A model generated the notes under the pieces. That model worked only from the letters and a program-made list of their open reading frames with translations. It did no database searches and was not told where the DNA came from. Of a stretch of DNA of 64,000 nt, positions 16,430 through 24,541 are shown piece after piece (the first letter of the stretch is position 1; each line of letters opens with the position of its first letter). The DNA is taken from the NCBI RefSeq assembly GCF_015350905.1, contig NZ_JADKRZ010000005.1, positions 124,001-188,000 on the forward strand, read 5' to 3'. The translations under genes and the position numbers were made by a program. This DNA is from Curtobacterium sp. VKM Ac-2865. GTDB lineage: Bacteria; Actinomycetota; Actinomycetes; Actinomycetales; Microbacteriaceae.

Positions 16430-17128
16430 ATGAGCACCTCGTTCACGCTGCCCGACGCCGCCTCGCTCGGGGACCTCCGCACGTACCTCGCACGTGCCGC
16501 CCGCGTCGAGGACGGCTCCGTCCGCCTGATCGCCGACTCCGGCGTGCTGGCCGTCTACACGGCGATCATGTACCCGCAGGGGCTGCTCGACGAGCTCCCC
16601 ACCGTCCTCGGCCTCCGCACCTTCTCCCTGACCCAGCCGGCGACCATCGACGTCGTCGTGCCGCTCGCGTCGTTCCTCGAGCGCCTCCGGGTCCTCGGGG
16701 AGACGCAGGACGCCGAACACGCGGAGGGGGCCGACCCCACCCGGGCCACCCCGATCGAGGTCGAGCTCCCGCACGAGGTCCACACGGTCACCTGGGCCGC
16801 CATCTCCCCGCCTCGCGGTGGCTGGGTCCCGCTGCCGGACGTCTCGCCGGAGCTCCTCCGCCGCGCGGCGAAGTCGGGCATCGCCGAGGTCGCCGACGCC
16901 GTGCCGACGAACTCGGGCGAGGCCGTCGTTCGCAAGGTCCGCTCCGAGGTCTGGGGCCGACCGGTGCCGGGCATCGAGCACCTGCCGGCCGCCGCGGGCT
17001 TCGCGGGGGAGAGCCTGGGGTTCCTCGGGCACGACCCCGTCCGTCTGTTCGAGACCGGTCCGTGGAGCCGCCTCACGACGTCCCGCGGGCACGTGCTCGT
17101 CAAGCGTCGTGCCTGGACCTTGAACTGA
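16430..17128 (+). CDS. conserved-type hypothetical protein
   Basis: A 232-residue soluble protein. I do not recognise a named family. The N-terminal part (TLPDAASLGDLRTYLARAAR, VRLIADSGVLAVYTAIMYP) and middle (LGLRTFSLTQPATIDVVVPLASFLERL) look like an alternating alpha/beta fold. The C-terminal half contains an Arg-rich PLPDVSPELLRRAAKSGIAEVADA and ends GPWSRLTTSRGHVLVKRRAW. There are no cysteine, metal or nucleotide motifs and no signal peptide. TAGGAT lies 9 nt before the ATG with an AAGGAC in between, so it may have a very short leader. Confidence 0.75.
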   Translation: MSTSFTLPDAASLGDLRTYLARAARVEDGSVRLIADSGVLAVYTAIMYPQGLLDELPTVLGLRTFSLTQPATIDVVVPLASFLERLRVLGETQDAEHAEGADPTRATPIEVELPHEVHTVTWAAISPPRGGWVPLPDVSPELLRRAAKSGIAEVADAVPTNSGEAVVRKVRSEVWGRPVPGIEHLPAAAGFAGESLGFLGHDPVRLFETGPWSRLTTSRGHVLVKRRAWTLN

Positions 17129-17252
17129 GCCTGGCCCCCACGACGCGGACCGCGCGTGCCCCCAGCCGCGCCGAAACCGCGGACAGCGCCGAACCCGGGG
17201 ACCGCGAAGACCGCGCCGACCGCGTGACCGGCGCGCATGGTTGTCTGGACCG

Positions 17253-18086
17253 ATGCACGTCTTCCTGACCGGCGCGTCCGGCTACATCGGCTCCTCCGTC
17301 CTCCGCGCGCTCATCGCCCACGGGCACCGTGTCACGGCGATCGTCCGCTCCGACGAGAAGGCCCAGGCCGTCCGCGAAGCCGGTGGACACGCCCTCGTCG
17401 GGGACGTCACGGACACCGACGTCGTCGAGCGACTCGCGCACGAGGCCGACGGCGTCGTCCACACCGCCAGCGCCGCCGAGGTCGACCCGGACTTCGTGCG
17501 CACCGTCCTCCGCGCACTCGAGGGCACCCCGAAGCCGTTCGTGCACACCGGGGGGATCTTCACCTTCGGCAACTCGACCGACATCTCCGAGCAGTCGCCC
17601 GTCTCCCCGCCGGCGCTCACCGCCTGGCGCGGCGCGAACGAGGCTCTCGTCCGTGCCAGCAGCGCACGCACGACGATCGTCGCCCCGGGGATCGTCTACG
17701 GCCGCGGCGCCGGCATCCCGCAGATGTTCGTCGGCGACGGTGAGCACGAGGTCCGCCTGGTCGGCGACGGCTCGCAGCGCTGGACGACGGTGCACGTGGA
17801 CGACCTGGCGGAGCTCTACGTCCTCGCGCTGGAACGAGACGAGCAGGACGGGTACGTCCTCGCCGCCACCGGGGACAACCCCACGCTGCACGAGATCGCC
17901 GAGGCCGGGGCGCACGGGTCCCCGGTCGTCGCCGAGAGCGTCGACGCGTCCCGCGAGCGGCTGGGCGCCGACTTCGCGGACGCCCTGCTCATGCACCAGG
18001 AGTGCTCGGGCGCGCACGCGCGCTCGGCCTACGGGTGGTCACCGACGCGCCCCACGCTGCTGCAGGACCTGGCCGCCACCCACTGA
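17253..18086 (+). CDS. NAD(P)-binding epimerase/reductase (extended SDR-like)
   Basis: A 277-residue Rossmann protein. The dinucleotide-binding loop is LTGASGYIGSS (residues 5-15), followed by the DGVVHTAS strand of atypical or extended SDRs. APGIVYGRGAG and VHVDDLAELYVLALE are the usual downstream blocks. The canonical Tyr-x3-Lys is replaced in the corresponding loop (LTAWRGANEALV), as in NmrA-like and other atypical SDRs, so catalysis may differ or be lost. ATG 17253 is preferred to the in-frame TTG 17241. A hairpin after the stop separates it from the convergent globin gene. Confidence 0.8.
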   Translation: MHVFLTGASGYIGSSVLRALIAHGHRVTAIVRSDEKAQAVREAGGHALVGDVTDTDVVERLAHEADGVVHTASAAEVDPDFVRTVLRALEGTPKPFVHTGGIFTFGNSTDISEQSPVSPPALTAWRGANEALVRASSARTTIVAPGIVYGRGAGIPQMFVGDGEHEVRLVGDGSQRWTTVHVDDLAELYVLALERDEQDGYVLAATGDNPTLHEIAEAGAHGSPVVAESVDASRERLGADFADALLMHQECSGAHARSAYGWSPTRPTLLQDLAATH

Positions 18087-18092
18087 CGGACA

Positions 18093-18124
18093 GGAGGCCC
18101 GTTGCCAGCTGGCAACGAGCCTCC
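18093..18124. terminator. 16-bp hairpin between convergent genes
   Basis: 18093-18108 pairs with 18109-18124, with one mismatch, giving a nearly loop-free stem GGAGGCCCGTTGCCAG. Its outer half is the same GGAGGCYCG word as in the hairpins at 2653 and 63345. It lies between the epimerase stop and the globin stop. Confidence 0.7.
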
Positions 18125-18159
18125 AGGCCGCCTGTGGTTGCGACCGCGACCGCGACCGG

Positions 18160-18696
18160 TCAGTCGAACGTGTTCGTCATCGCGTGCGCGGCGCGGTCCA
18201 GATAGCCCCAGAGTTCGGCCTCGTCGAGGGGCGCGAGCTCGAGCGACTCGACCGCGTCGCGCATGTGGAGGAGCCAGTGCTCGCGGGCCTCGGACGTGAT
18301 GCGGAAGGGGTTGTGCCGCATGCGGAGCCGGGGGTGGCCGCGTTCCTCGCTGTAGGTGCCCGGCCCGCCCCAGTACTGCTGCAGGAACAGCGACAGGCGG
18401 CTGATGGCGCCCTCGAGGTCGTCCTGCGGGTACATCGGCCAGATGACGTCGTCGGTCTGGACGCCGGCGTAGAAGCGGCGGACCAGGCGGTCGAACGTCG
18501 GGGCGCCGCCGATGCGGTCGAAGAACGACCCCGACGCGGACGACCCGCCGGGCCCGACCCGCAGCGTGATCGGCTGCCCGGGAACGCCACCGGGACCGCC
18601 GACGGGCAGCCCACCGGGACCGCCGACGGGCAGCCCACCGGGACCGCCGACGGGCAGCCCGCCCAGGGAACTGCTCGGGGAGGGCAGGTCGGTCAT
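18160..18696 (-). CDS. glbO: group II truncated hemoglobin
   Basis: A 178-residue protein whose residues 50-178 are a trHbO-type globin. SFFDRIGGAPTFDRLVRRFYAGVQ, the WPMYPQDDLEGAISRLSLFLQQYWGGP block (with the Tyr/Trp-rich E-F region) and HPRLRMRHNPFRITSEAREHWLLHM (proximal His in LRMRHNPF) are in family order. Such globins bind O2 and handle peroxide or NO near the membrane. The first 50 residues are an added Ser/Gly/Pro tail with three GGLPVGGP repeats from a 24-bp DNA repeat. ATG 18696 overlaps the stop of the upstream mscS gene (ATGA), so the two are coupled. Confidence 0.92.
   Translation of the reverse strand: MTDLPSPSSSLGGLPVGGPGGLPVGGPGGLPVGGPGGVPGQPITLRVGPGGSSASGSFFDRIGGAPTFDRLVRRFYAGVQTDDVIWPMYPQDDLEGAISRLSLFLQQYWGGPGTYSEERGHPRLRMRHNPFRITSEAREHWLLHMRDAVESLELAPLDEAELWGYLDRAAHAMTNTFD
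18586..18657. repeat. three perfect 24-bp tandem repeats inside the globin gene
   Basis: Units 18586-18609, 18610-18633 and 18634-18657 are identical and encode the eight-residue unit GLPVGGPG three times. The unit is a multiple of three, so copy-number changes keep the frame. Confidence 0.9.
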
Positions 18697-19763
18697 CGGT
18701 CGTCCTTCCGGGGCTCCGGCCGGTCGGTGTCGATCGGCTGCCCGTACACGTTCGTCTTCCGGCCACGACGGGGCTTCGTCTGCGGCACGGGGGTCGGCTG
18801 CGTGCGCACGGTGCGCAGGCCGTTGATCGAGGTGGCGTTCTCCCAGCCCTCCGGCATGATCATCGCCATCGCCGGCAGGGTCACGCCGAGCTCGTCGACG
18901 GAGTGCTTGAGCCGGATGCGGAGTTCGCGACCGACGACGTCGAGTTCGGACGCGCGGGTCTTCACGACGAGGCGGAACACCATGCCGTCCTCGCTGATGG
19001 ACTGCAGGCCCCAGATCTCCGGCTTCTCGACGATGCGCTGGCGCCACCGGGGCTCCTGCGACATCCGGACGGCGGCGGCGAGCAGGGCGTCCTGCACGGC
19101 GTCGATGTCGGTGTCGTACGGCACGGTGATGTCGACGAGCACCCGGGACCACCCCTGCGACAAGTTCCCCACGCGCAGGATCTGCCCGTTCGGCACGAAC
19201 CACAGGATGCCGTTGACGTCGCGGATCTGCATGACGCGCAGCCCGACGTTCTCCACGACCCCGGTGGCGGGCCCGGTGTCGACGACGTCGCCGACGCCGG
19301 CCTGGTCCTCGAGGATCATGAAGACGCCGGAGAGCAGGTCCTTCACGATGGACTGCGCACCGACGGCGAGGCCCGCCGCGACGAGTGACGCGCCACCGAC
19401 GATGCCCACGGCGGCGTCCGGGATCGCGGCGGGGATGATGATCGCCAGCGCGATCACCACGACGAGCACCGTCGCCAGGTTCTCGAGCACGCTGCCGAGC
19501 GTGCGCGTGCGCTGGACGACGCGGGCGGTCTGGATCGGGGACGCGATGAGCGCCTGGGTGTCCTCAGCACCCTGGCGCTTCTTGACCCCGTTGACGATGC
19601 GGCCGACGATCTGGTTGATCATCCGTCGGAGGATCAGCCGGAGCACGATCGCCGCCAGCACCGTGATCACGATCGTGATCGGGACGTGCCAGGTGTCGAC
19701 GAACTGGGTGAATGCGTTCGACGCCCACTTCGGGACGTCGGTGGTCTCTGCAGCCAAGATCAT
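18693..19763 (-). CDS. small-conductance mechanosensitive channel (MscS family)
   Basis: A 356-residue inner-membrane channel from ATG 19763 (a longer frame to 19814 lacks a better start). TM1 lies at about 27-45 and TM2 at about 93-113. The pore helix region at about 115-145 (GIVGGASLVAAGLAVGAQSIVKDLLSGVFMILEDQ) matches the MscS TM3 and its junction with the beta domain. The soluble part includes GVVENVGLRVMQIRDVNGILWFVPNG, the standard MscS beta domain. The basic tail ends in a Lys/Arg-rich cytosolic stretch. MscS channels open under hypo-osmotic stress. The overlap with the globin gene is unusual and suggests linked expression. Confidence 0.9.
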   Translation of the reverse strand: MILAAETTDVPKWASNAFTQFVDTWHVPITIVITVLAAIVLRLILRRMINQIVGRIVNGVKKRQGAEDTQALIASPIQTARVVQRTRTLGSVLENLATVLVVVIALAIIIPAAIPDAAVGIVGGASLVAAGLAVGAQSIVKDLLSGVFMILEDQAGVGDVVDTGPATGVVENVGLRVMQIRDVNGILWFVPNGQILRVGNLSQGWSRVLVDITVPYDTDIDAVQDALLAAAVRMSQEPRWRQRIVEKPEIWGLQSISEDGMVFRLVVKTRASELDVVGRELRIRLKHSVDELGVTLPAMAMIMPEGWENATSINGLRTVRTQPTPVPQTKPRRGRKTNVYGQPIDTDRPEPRKDDR

Positions 19764-19783
19764 GTCCGGTCGATGGTAAACGG

Positions 19784-19821
19784 ACGGGGTGTGGTGTCCC
19801 TGCAGGAACACCACACCCCGT
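19784..19821 (-). terminator. terminator behind pepN
   Basis: Perfect 14-bp arms (19784-19797 and 19808-19821, ACGGGGTGTGGTGT) with a 10-nt loop. It lies 37 bp past the pepN stop and 21 bp before the mscS start, so it insulates the two minus-strand genes. Confidence 0.75.
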
Positions 19822-19822
19822 C

Positions 19823-19854
19823 GCGGTTCAGCGGTTCAGCGGTTCAGCGGTTCG
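19823..19854. repeat. 8-bp tandem repeat GCGGTTCA, four copies
   Basis: GCGGTTCA occurs three times exactly and once as GCGGTTCG directly downstream of the pepN stop codon, next to the terminator stem. It lies outside any gene. Confidence 0.85.
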
Positions 19855-19857
19855 GAC

Positions 19858-22437
19858 TCAGACGTCCGCGGCCTGCACCCGCAGGGCACGCTCGGTGCCC
19901 GCGAGGTTCTCGGTGACGATGCGCCGGAGCGCCGGGGTCTCCGGGTGGGCCTCGAGCCACGCGGCAGCGGCGTCACGGAGCTCGACCGAGGCGAGCGGCG
20001 CCGGGTACAGCCCGGTGACGATCGTGTCGGCCATGTGGTAGCTCCGCTCGGCCCAGATGCGCGTCAGCACGTCGAAGTACCGAGGGACCAGGCCCTCGAG
20101 CACGACGGGTGCGTTCGTGTGCTGGAACCCGACCGTGATCTGGCGGACGATCGCGTTCGGCAGGGCGTCCGAGTCGACGAGCGACGAGAACGCGGCGAGC
20201 TTGCCCTCGGCGGTGGGGATCGTCGCACGGGCGCGTGCGGCGGCCTGTTCGCCCGACGCGGTGCGGTCGGCGGCGAGTTCGGCGTCCACCTCGGCGTCGC
20301 CGGCAGCGCCCGCGAGCACGAGGCCCTCGAGCAGCTCCCAGCGCAGGTCGGTGTCGATCTCGAGCCCGCTCAGCGTGACGGAACCGTCGCGCAGGCCGGA
20401 GAGCGTCGCGACGTGCTCCGGGGTCGATGCGACCTGGGCGAAGAACTTCACGAACTGGAACTGGGCGTCCGAGCCGGCCTCGGCCGAGGACGCCAGCTGC
20501 CAGAGCGTGTCACCGACGGTGCGGACGGTCGTGTCGGACGTGGCCGGGGCGACGTAGTTCCGCGCGGTCAGCAGCAGCTGCGAGAGCGTCGTGCGGATCG
20601 TCGTGGACTCGGACTCCGTGGCGATGTTGCCGAGGACCAGGCGGACGTAGTCGCTGGCGGGGGACTCGGCGTCACGGGTGGCGTCCCACATCGCACCCCA
20701 GACGATCGAGCGGGCGAGCGGGTTCGCGATCGAGGCGAGGTGCTCGATCGCGGTGCGACGGGACTGCTCGTCGAGGCGGATCTTGGCGTACGCCAGGTCG
20801 TCGTCGTTGAGCAGCACCAGGTCGCCGCGGTGGGTGCCGACGAGCTCGGGGACCTCGGTGCGGGCGCCGTCGACATCGATCTCGACACGGGCGGCCCGCT
20901 CGAGCTTGCCGCCGGCCGACGCGGTGTCCGCGCCGAACGGGGCCGAGGGGTCGTTCGTGAAGGCGTAGACGCCGATCGCCAGGCGGTGCGGGCGGAGGGT
21001 CGGGTAGTCGGCCGGGGCCTCCTGCAGCACGGTGAAGGACGTGATGACGCCGTCGGCGTCGGTCTCGATCTCGGGGCGCAGGGTGTTCACGCCGGCGGTC
21101 TCGAGCCAGAGCTTCGACCATTCGCCGAGCTCACGGCCGCTGGTGGCCTCGAGCTCGACGAGCAGGTCCGCCAGCTCGGTGTTGGAGTGGTGGTGCTTCT
21201 TGAAGTACGCGGAGACCCCGGCGAAGAAGGCGTCGATGCCGACCCACGCGACGAGCTGCTTCAGGACGGAACCGCCCTTGGCGTACGTGATGCCGTCGAA
21301 GTTGACCTGGACGTCCTCGAGGTCGTTGATCGTCGCGACGATCGGGTGCGTCGAGGGGAGCTGGTCCTGGCGGTAGGCCCAGGACTTCTCCATCGCCTGG
21401 AAGGTGGTCCAGGCCTCGGTCCACTCGGTCGCTTCGGCGGTGGCGATCGTCGACGCCCACTCCGCGAAGGACTCGTTGAGCCAGAGGTCGTTCCACCACT
21501 TCATCGTCACGAGGTCGCCGAACCACATGTGCGCGAGCTCGTGCAGGATCGTGACGACCCGGCGCTCCTTGATGGCGTCCGTGACCTTCGAGCGGAACAC
21601 GTAGGTCTCGGTGAAGGTCACCGCGCCGGCGTTCTCCATCGCGCCCGCGTTGAACTCGGGCACGAAGAGCTGGTCGTACTTCTCGAAGGGGTACGGGACG
21701 TCGAACTTGTCCTCGTAGTACGCGAAGCCCTTGCGGGTGGTCTCGAAGACGTAGTCGGCGTCGAGGTACTCGGCGAGCGACTTCCGGGCGAAGACGCCGA
21801 GCGGGATCGTGCGGCCGTCGCTGGAGGTCAGCTCACTGCGGACCACCGCGTACGGACCGGCGATGAGCGCCGTGATGTAGCTCGAGATGCGGGTGGTCGG
21901 CGGGAATGCCCACGTGGCGGTGTCACCGTCGACGGTGGGCTCGGGCGTGGGGGAGTTCGAGACGACCTGCCAGCGCGAGGGCGCGGTGACGGTGAAGGTG
22001 AACTCGGCCTTGAGGTCGGGCTGCTCGAACACCGCGAACATCCGGCGGGAGTCCGGCACCTCGAACTGGGAGTACAGGTAGACCTCGTCGTCGACGGGGT
22101 CGACGAAGCGGTGCAGGCCCTCGCCGGTGTTCGTGTAGAGCGCGTCGCTGACGACGACGAGCTCGTTCGTCTCCTGCAGGTCCGCGAGCTGGATGCGGAC
22201 GCCGTCGTTGACGGCGGCGACGTCGAGCTCGGTGCCGTTCAGCGTGACCGAGTGCACGGTCTTGGTGATCGCGTCGATGAACGCCGACGCGCCGGGCGTC
22301 GCGGTGAAGCGCACACGCGTGGTGCTGCCGAAGGACTCGGCGCCACGCATCAGGTCGAGCTCGACGTCGTACGACTGGACGTCGACGATCGAGGCGCGTT
22401 CCTGGGCTTCGATTCGGGTGAGGTTCTCTCCGGGCAC
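19858..22437 (-). CDS. pepN: aminopeptidase N (M1 family)
   Basis: An 859-residue cytosolic M1 metalloaminopeptidase that removes N-terminal residues from peptides. The substrate motif GAMENAG (about 264-270) precedes the zinc motif HELAHMWFGD (about 297-306). The third ligand Glu lies in LWLNESFAEW. The actinobacterial PepN start MPGENLTRIEAQERA and the ERAP1-like C-terminal helical domain are both present, and the length is standard. It starts at GTG 22437 with GGAG 8 nt upstream. It stands alone between the divergent DsbA-like gene and the mscS gene, and a hairpin follows it. Confidence 0.97.
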   Translation of the reverse strand: MPGENLTRIEAQERASIVDVQSYDVELDLMRGAESFGSTTRVRFTATPGASAFIDAITKTVHSVTLNGTELDVAAVNDGVRIQLADLQETNELVVVSDALYTNTGEGLHRFVDPVDDEVYLYSQFEVPDSRRMFAVFEQPDLKAEFTFTVTAPSRWQVVSNSPTPEPTVDGDTATWAFPPTTRISSYITALIAGPYAVVRSELTSSDGRTIPLGVFARKSLAEYLDADYVFETTRKGFAYYEDKFDVPYPFEKYDQLFVPEFNAGAMENAGAVTFTETYVFRSKVTDAIKERRVVTILHELAHMWFGDLVTMKWWNDLWLNESFAEWASTIATAEATEWTEAWTTFQAMEKSWAYRQDQLPSTHPIVATINDLEDVQVNFDGITYAKGGSVLKQLVAWVGIDAFFAGVSAYFKKHHHSNTELADLLVELEATSGRELGEWSKLWLETAGVNTLRPEIETDADGVITSFTVLQEAPADYPTLRPHRLAIGVYAFTNDPSAPFGADTASAGGKLERAARVEIDVDGARTEVPELVGTHRGDLVLLNDDDLAYAKIRLDEQSRRTAIEHLASIANPLARSIVWGAMWDATRDAESPASDYVRLVLGNIATESESTTIRTTLSQLLLTARNYVAPATSDTTVRTVGDTLWQLASSAEAGSDAQFQFVKFFAQVASTPEHVATLSGLRDGSVTLSGLEIDTDLRWELLEGLVLAGAAGDAEVDAELAADRTASGEQAAARARATIPTAEGKLAAFSSLVDSDALPNAIVRQITVGFQHTNAPVVLEGLVPRYFDVLTRIWAERSYHMADTIVTGLYPAPLASVELRDAAAAWLEAHPETPALRRIVTENLAGTERALRVQAADV

Positions 22438-22547
22438 GGACGCTCCATCTTCGATGCGGGCACGGACGATCGATGTCCGCGCAGCTGTGTCCCACTTGCG
22501 CGTCGTGCACCCGCGGGACGTGTCGGAACCAGCCTAGCGAGCGCGCG

Positions 22548-22553
22548 TACGCT
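22548..22553 (+). promoter_or_regulatory. -10 element of leaderless DsbA-like gene
   Basis: TACGCT followed by 7 nt and the GTG start at 22561. Confidence 0.6.
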
Positions 22554-22560
22554 CGCACCC

Positions 22561-23214
22561 GTGACCGAGACGACTGTGGACAAGACCGAGACGACCCGTA
22601 CGGCTGTGGACTTCTGGTTCGACCCGAACTGCCCGTGGGCCTGGATGACGAGCCGGTGGGTGGAGGAAGTGGAGCGCCACCGCGACCTCGACGTGACCTG
22701 GCACGTGATGAGCCTGTTCGTGCTGAACGAGCACCAGGACATGCCGGCGGAGTACAAGGAACGCCTCGAGCAGGGCCAGGTCTACCCGCGCCTGGTCACG
22801 GCAGCGCGGCTCCGGCTCGGCGACCAGGTCGTCAAGCCCCTCTACGACGCCCTCGGTGAGCACATCCACCACCGCCAGGAGAAGGACCCCGCCCAGGTCG
22901 TCCCCGCCGTCCTCGCCGAGCTCGGCCTCGACGCGGACCTCGCCGACGCGGCCTGGTCGGACGAAGCCGACGCCGCCACGCGCGAGAGCCACCGCGACGG
23001 CATCGAGCGCGTCGGCCAGGACGTCGGCACGCCGGTCATCGCCGTCGACGGCGTCGCGTTCTTCGGCCCCGTCATCTCCCCGGCGCCGAAGGGCCAGCAG
23101 GCACTCGACCTCTGGGACGGCGTCGTCGCAGCAGCCCGGTACCCGGGCTTCTTCGAGCTCAAGCGCTCCAGGGACGTCGGCCCGATCTTCGACACGGCCC
23201 CCGCCACCGCCTGA
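22561..23214 (+). CDS. DsbA-family protein, mycothiol-dependent nitroreductase-like (CPWA)
   Basis: A 217-residue thioredoxin-fold protein that follows the mycobacterial mycothiol-dependent reductase Rv2466c over its length as I recall that family: VDFWFDPNCPWAWMTSRW, HVMSLFVLNE, GTPVIAVDGVAFFGPV (cis-Pro loop) and the C-terminal YPGFFELKRSRD. The known member has a C-P-W-C active site. Here it is C-P-W-A (Cys near residue 23), leaving a single thiol, which would favour a mixed-disulfide (mycothiol) mechanism. It is probably cytosolic and acts in oxidative or nitro-compound reduction. GTG 22561 is the start, set by a -10 element 7 nt upstream. Confidence 0.85.
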   Translation: MTETTVDKTETTRTAVDFWFDPNCPWAWMTSRWVEEVERHRDLDVTWHVMSLFVLNEHQDMPAEYKERLEQGQVYPRLVTAARLRLGDQVVKPLYDALGEHIHHRQEKDPAQVVPAVLAELGLDADLADAAWSDEADAATRESHRDGIERVGQDVGTPVIAVDGVAFFGPVISPAPKGQQALDLWDGVVAAARYPGFFELKRSRDVGPIFDTAPATA

Positions 23215-23349
23215 CGGGAGGCTCGGCTCGGCTCCGCCCCGCACCTCGCGTCCGACGAGCCTCGTCCCCGGCGACCGCCCGCGCGTTCCGGGAGCCACGT
23301 TCTGTCGCCCGGCACGAGCCTCGGGCGAAGGGCGTCAGTCCTGCGGCCG

Positions 23350-23868
23350 TCAGGACAGCGGCAGGCGCATCAGGGTGAGGTCGAGCCAGCGGTCGAACTT
23401 GCGCCCGACCTCGGGCAGCACAGCCACGACCGTGAACCCGAGGCGCTCGTGCAGTGCGATCGACCCCGTGTTCGTGCTGCAGATGCCGGCCATCATCACG
23501 TGCAGGTCCTGCTGTCGGGCGTGGGCGACCAGGGCGCGCATGAGCTCGGAGGCGATGCCGCGTCCCCGGAACGCCGGCACCACGTAGACGCTGTGCTCGA
23601 CGGTGTGCCGGTAGCCGTCGTGCGGGCGGAACGGTCCGTACGACACGTAGCCGGCGACCTGCCCGTCGACCTCGGCGACGAACACCGGCAGCCCCGCCGC
23701 TCGGCGCTCCGCGAGCCAGCCGTCGAACCACAGCCGCGGCCAGGGCTCGTCCTGCCAGATGGCGGTCGTGTGCAGCACCGCGTCGACGTGCAGCTCGTGG
23801 ACGACGTCGAGGTCGGCCGGTGTGCAGTCGCGGATCCGGACCCCGTCTGTCGCATATGCTGTCGTCAT
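23350..23868 (-). CDS. GNAT N-acetyltransferase (phosphinothricin-acetyltransferase-like)
   Basis: A 172-residue GNAT enzyme. RIRDCTPADLDVVHELHVDAVLHTTAIW is the N-terminal block of the PAT/Bar-like subgroup. EHSVYVVPAFRGRGIASELM holds the acetyl-CoA loop (R-G-R-G-I-A, about 99-104). LHERLGFTVVAVLPEVGRKFDRWLDLTLM is the C-terminal PAT signature. Many members acetylate amino-acid-like or toxic substrates, and the real one here is unknown. Its ATG overlaps the ATG of the divergent HTH gene on the palindrome CATG. TACGAT lies 7 nt upstream, so its mRNA is leaderless and the HTH protein probably controls it. Confidence 0.88.
   Translation of the reverse strand: MTTAYATDGVRIRDCTPADLDVVHELHVDAVLHTTAIWQDEPWPRLWFDGWLAERRAAGLPVFVAEVDGQVAGYVSYGPFRPHDGYRHTVEHSVYVVPAFRGRGIASELMRALVAHARQQDLHVMMAGICSTNTGSIALHERLGFTVVAVLPEVGRKFDRWLDLTLMRLPLS
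23855..23860 (+). promoter_or_regulatory. -10 element of the HTH-cupin gene
   Basis: TATGCT followed by 6 nt and ATG 23867. It lies inside the coding start of the divergent GNAT gene. Confidence 0.6.
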
Positions 23869-24532
23869 GTCTCAGATCGTAGACGAACCCGGAGCGGAAC
23901 CGGAACCCGCGGACGCCGCCGACCAGCGCCGTCTCGGAGCACGGTTGCACGCACTGCGGGACGAGCGGCGGTGGAGCCTCACGGAGCTCGCCGAGGCGTC
24001 CGGGGTCTCCCGCGCGATGATCAACCGCGTCGAGCGCGGGGTGTCGAGCCCGACGGCGACGATCCTCGGGCGGCTGTCCGGGGCGTTCGGGCTCACGGTC
24101 TCCCAGCTGCTCGACGGGTCCCACGAGGCGCACGCGCACGAGTCCCACGCGCACGACGAGGCGGAGTCGGCCGATCCCGACGACGCGACCGGCGTGCAGC
24201 GCGCCGCGACCGCCGACCACTGGACCGACCCCGACACCGGGTACCGCCGCCGTCCGCTCTCGAGCGCGGAGTTCCCCGTGGACGTCACCGAGGTGCGCCT
24301 CCCGGCCGGTCGTGCCGTGACCTACCCTGCGTCCGCGTGCGCGTTCCTGCGCCACTGCATCTGGGTCGTCGACGGCGAGCTCCAGCTCGTCGTCGGCGGC
24401 GAGCCCGTCACGCTCGCCGCAGGGGACCGGATCGAGCTCGGCGACCCCGCCGAGGTGACCTACCGGAACGACGGCGACGACGCGTGCCGGTACGTCGTGG
24501 TCGTGGCCCGAGGTGCGCGCGGCCGGGAATAG
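23867..24532 (+). CDS. XRE-type HTH regulator with C-terminal cupin
   Basis: A 221-residue protein. Residues 22-80 are an XRE helix-turn-helix (LGARLHALRDERRWSLTELA, EASGVSRAMINRVERGVSSP). A His/Asp/Glu-rich linker (about 84-105) follows. Residues 140-215 form a cupin sensor (GELQLVVGGEPVTLAAGDRI). This architecture binds DNA as a dimer and senses a small metabolite through the cupin, as in PuuR/HipB-like regulators. It is divergent from the GNAT gene with overlapping start codons and so most likely represses or activates both. It ends at the -10 element of the next gene, rpiB. Confidence 0.9.
   Translation: MSQIVDEPGAEPEPADAADQRRLGARLHALRDERRWSLTELAEASGVSRAMINRVERGVSSPTATILGRLSGAFGLTVSQLLDGSHEAHAHESHAHDEAESADPDDATGVQRAATADHWTDPDTGYRRRPLSSAEFPVDVTEVRLPAGRAVTYPASACAFLRHCIWVVDGELQLVVGGEPVTLAAGDRIELGDPAEVTYRNDGDDACRYVVVVARGARGRE
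23876..23881 (-). promoter_or_regulatory. -10 element of the GNAT gene
   Basis: TACGAT on the minus strand, 7 nt before ATG 23868. It lies inside the coding start of the HTH-cupin gene. Confidence 0.6.
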
Positions 24533-24535
24533 GAT
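24530..24535 (+). promoter_or_regulatory. -10 element of leaderless rpiB
   Basis: TAGGAT, whose first three bases are the stop codon of the upstream regulator, then 6 nt and ATG 24542. Confidence 0.6.
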
Positions 24536-24541
24536 CGGTCC

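Noticed and set aside
19789..23214. 1141-residue plus-strand frame across pepN
   Set aside because: Only its last 217 residues (from GTG 22561) are a real gene; the rest mirrors pepN codons.
23350..23868. Calling the GNAT enzyme a phosphinothricin resistance gene
   Set aside because: Only subgroup-level similarity is visible; many related enzymes have other substrates.
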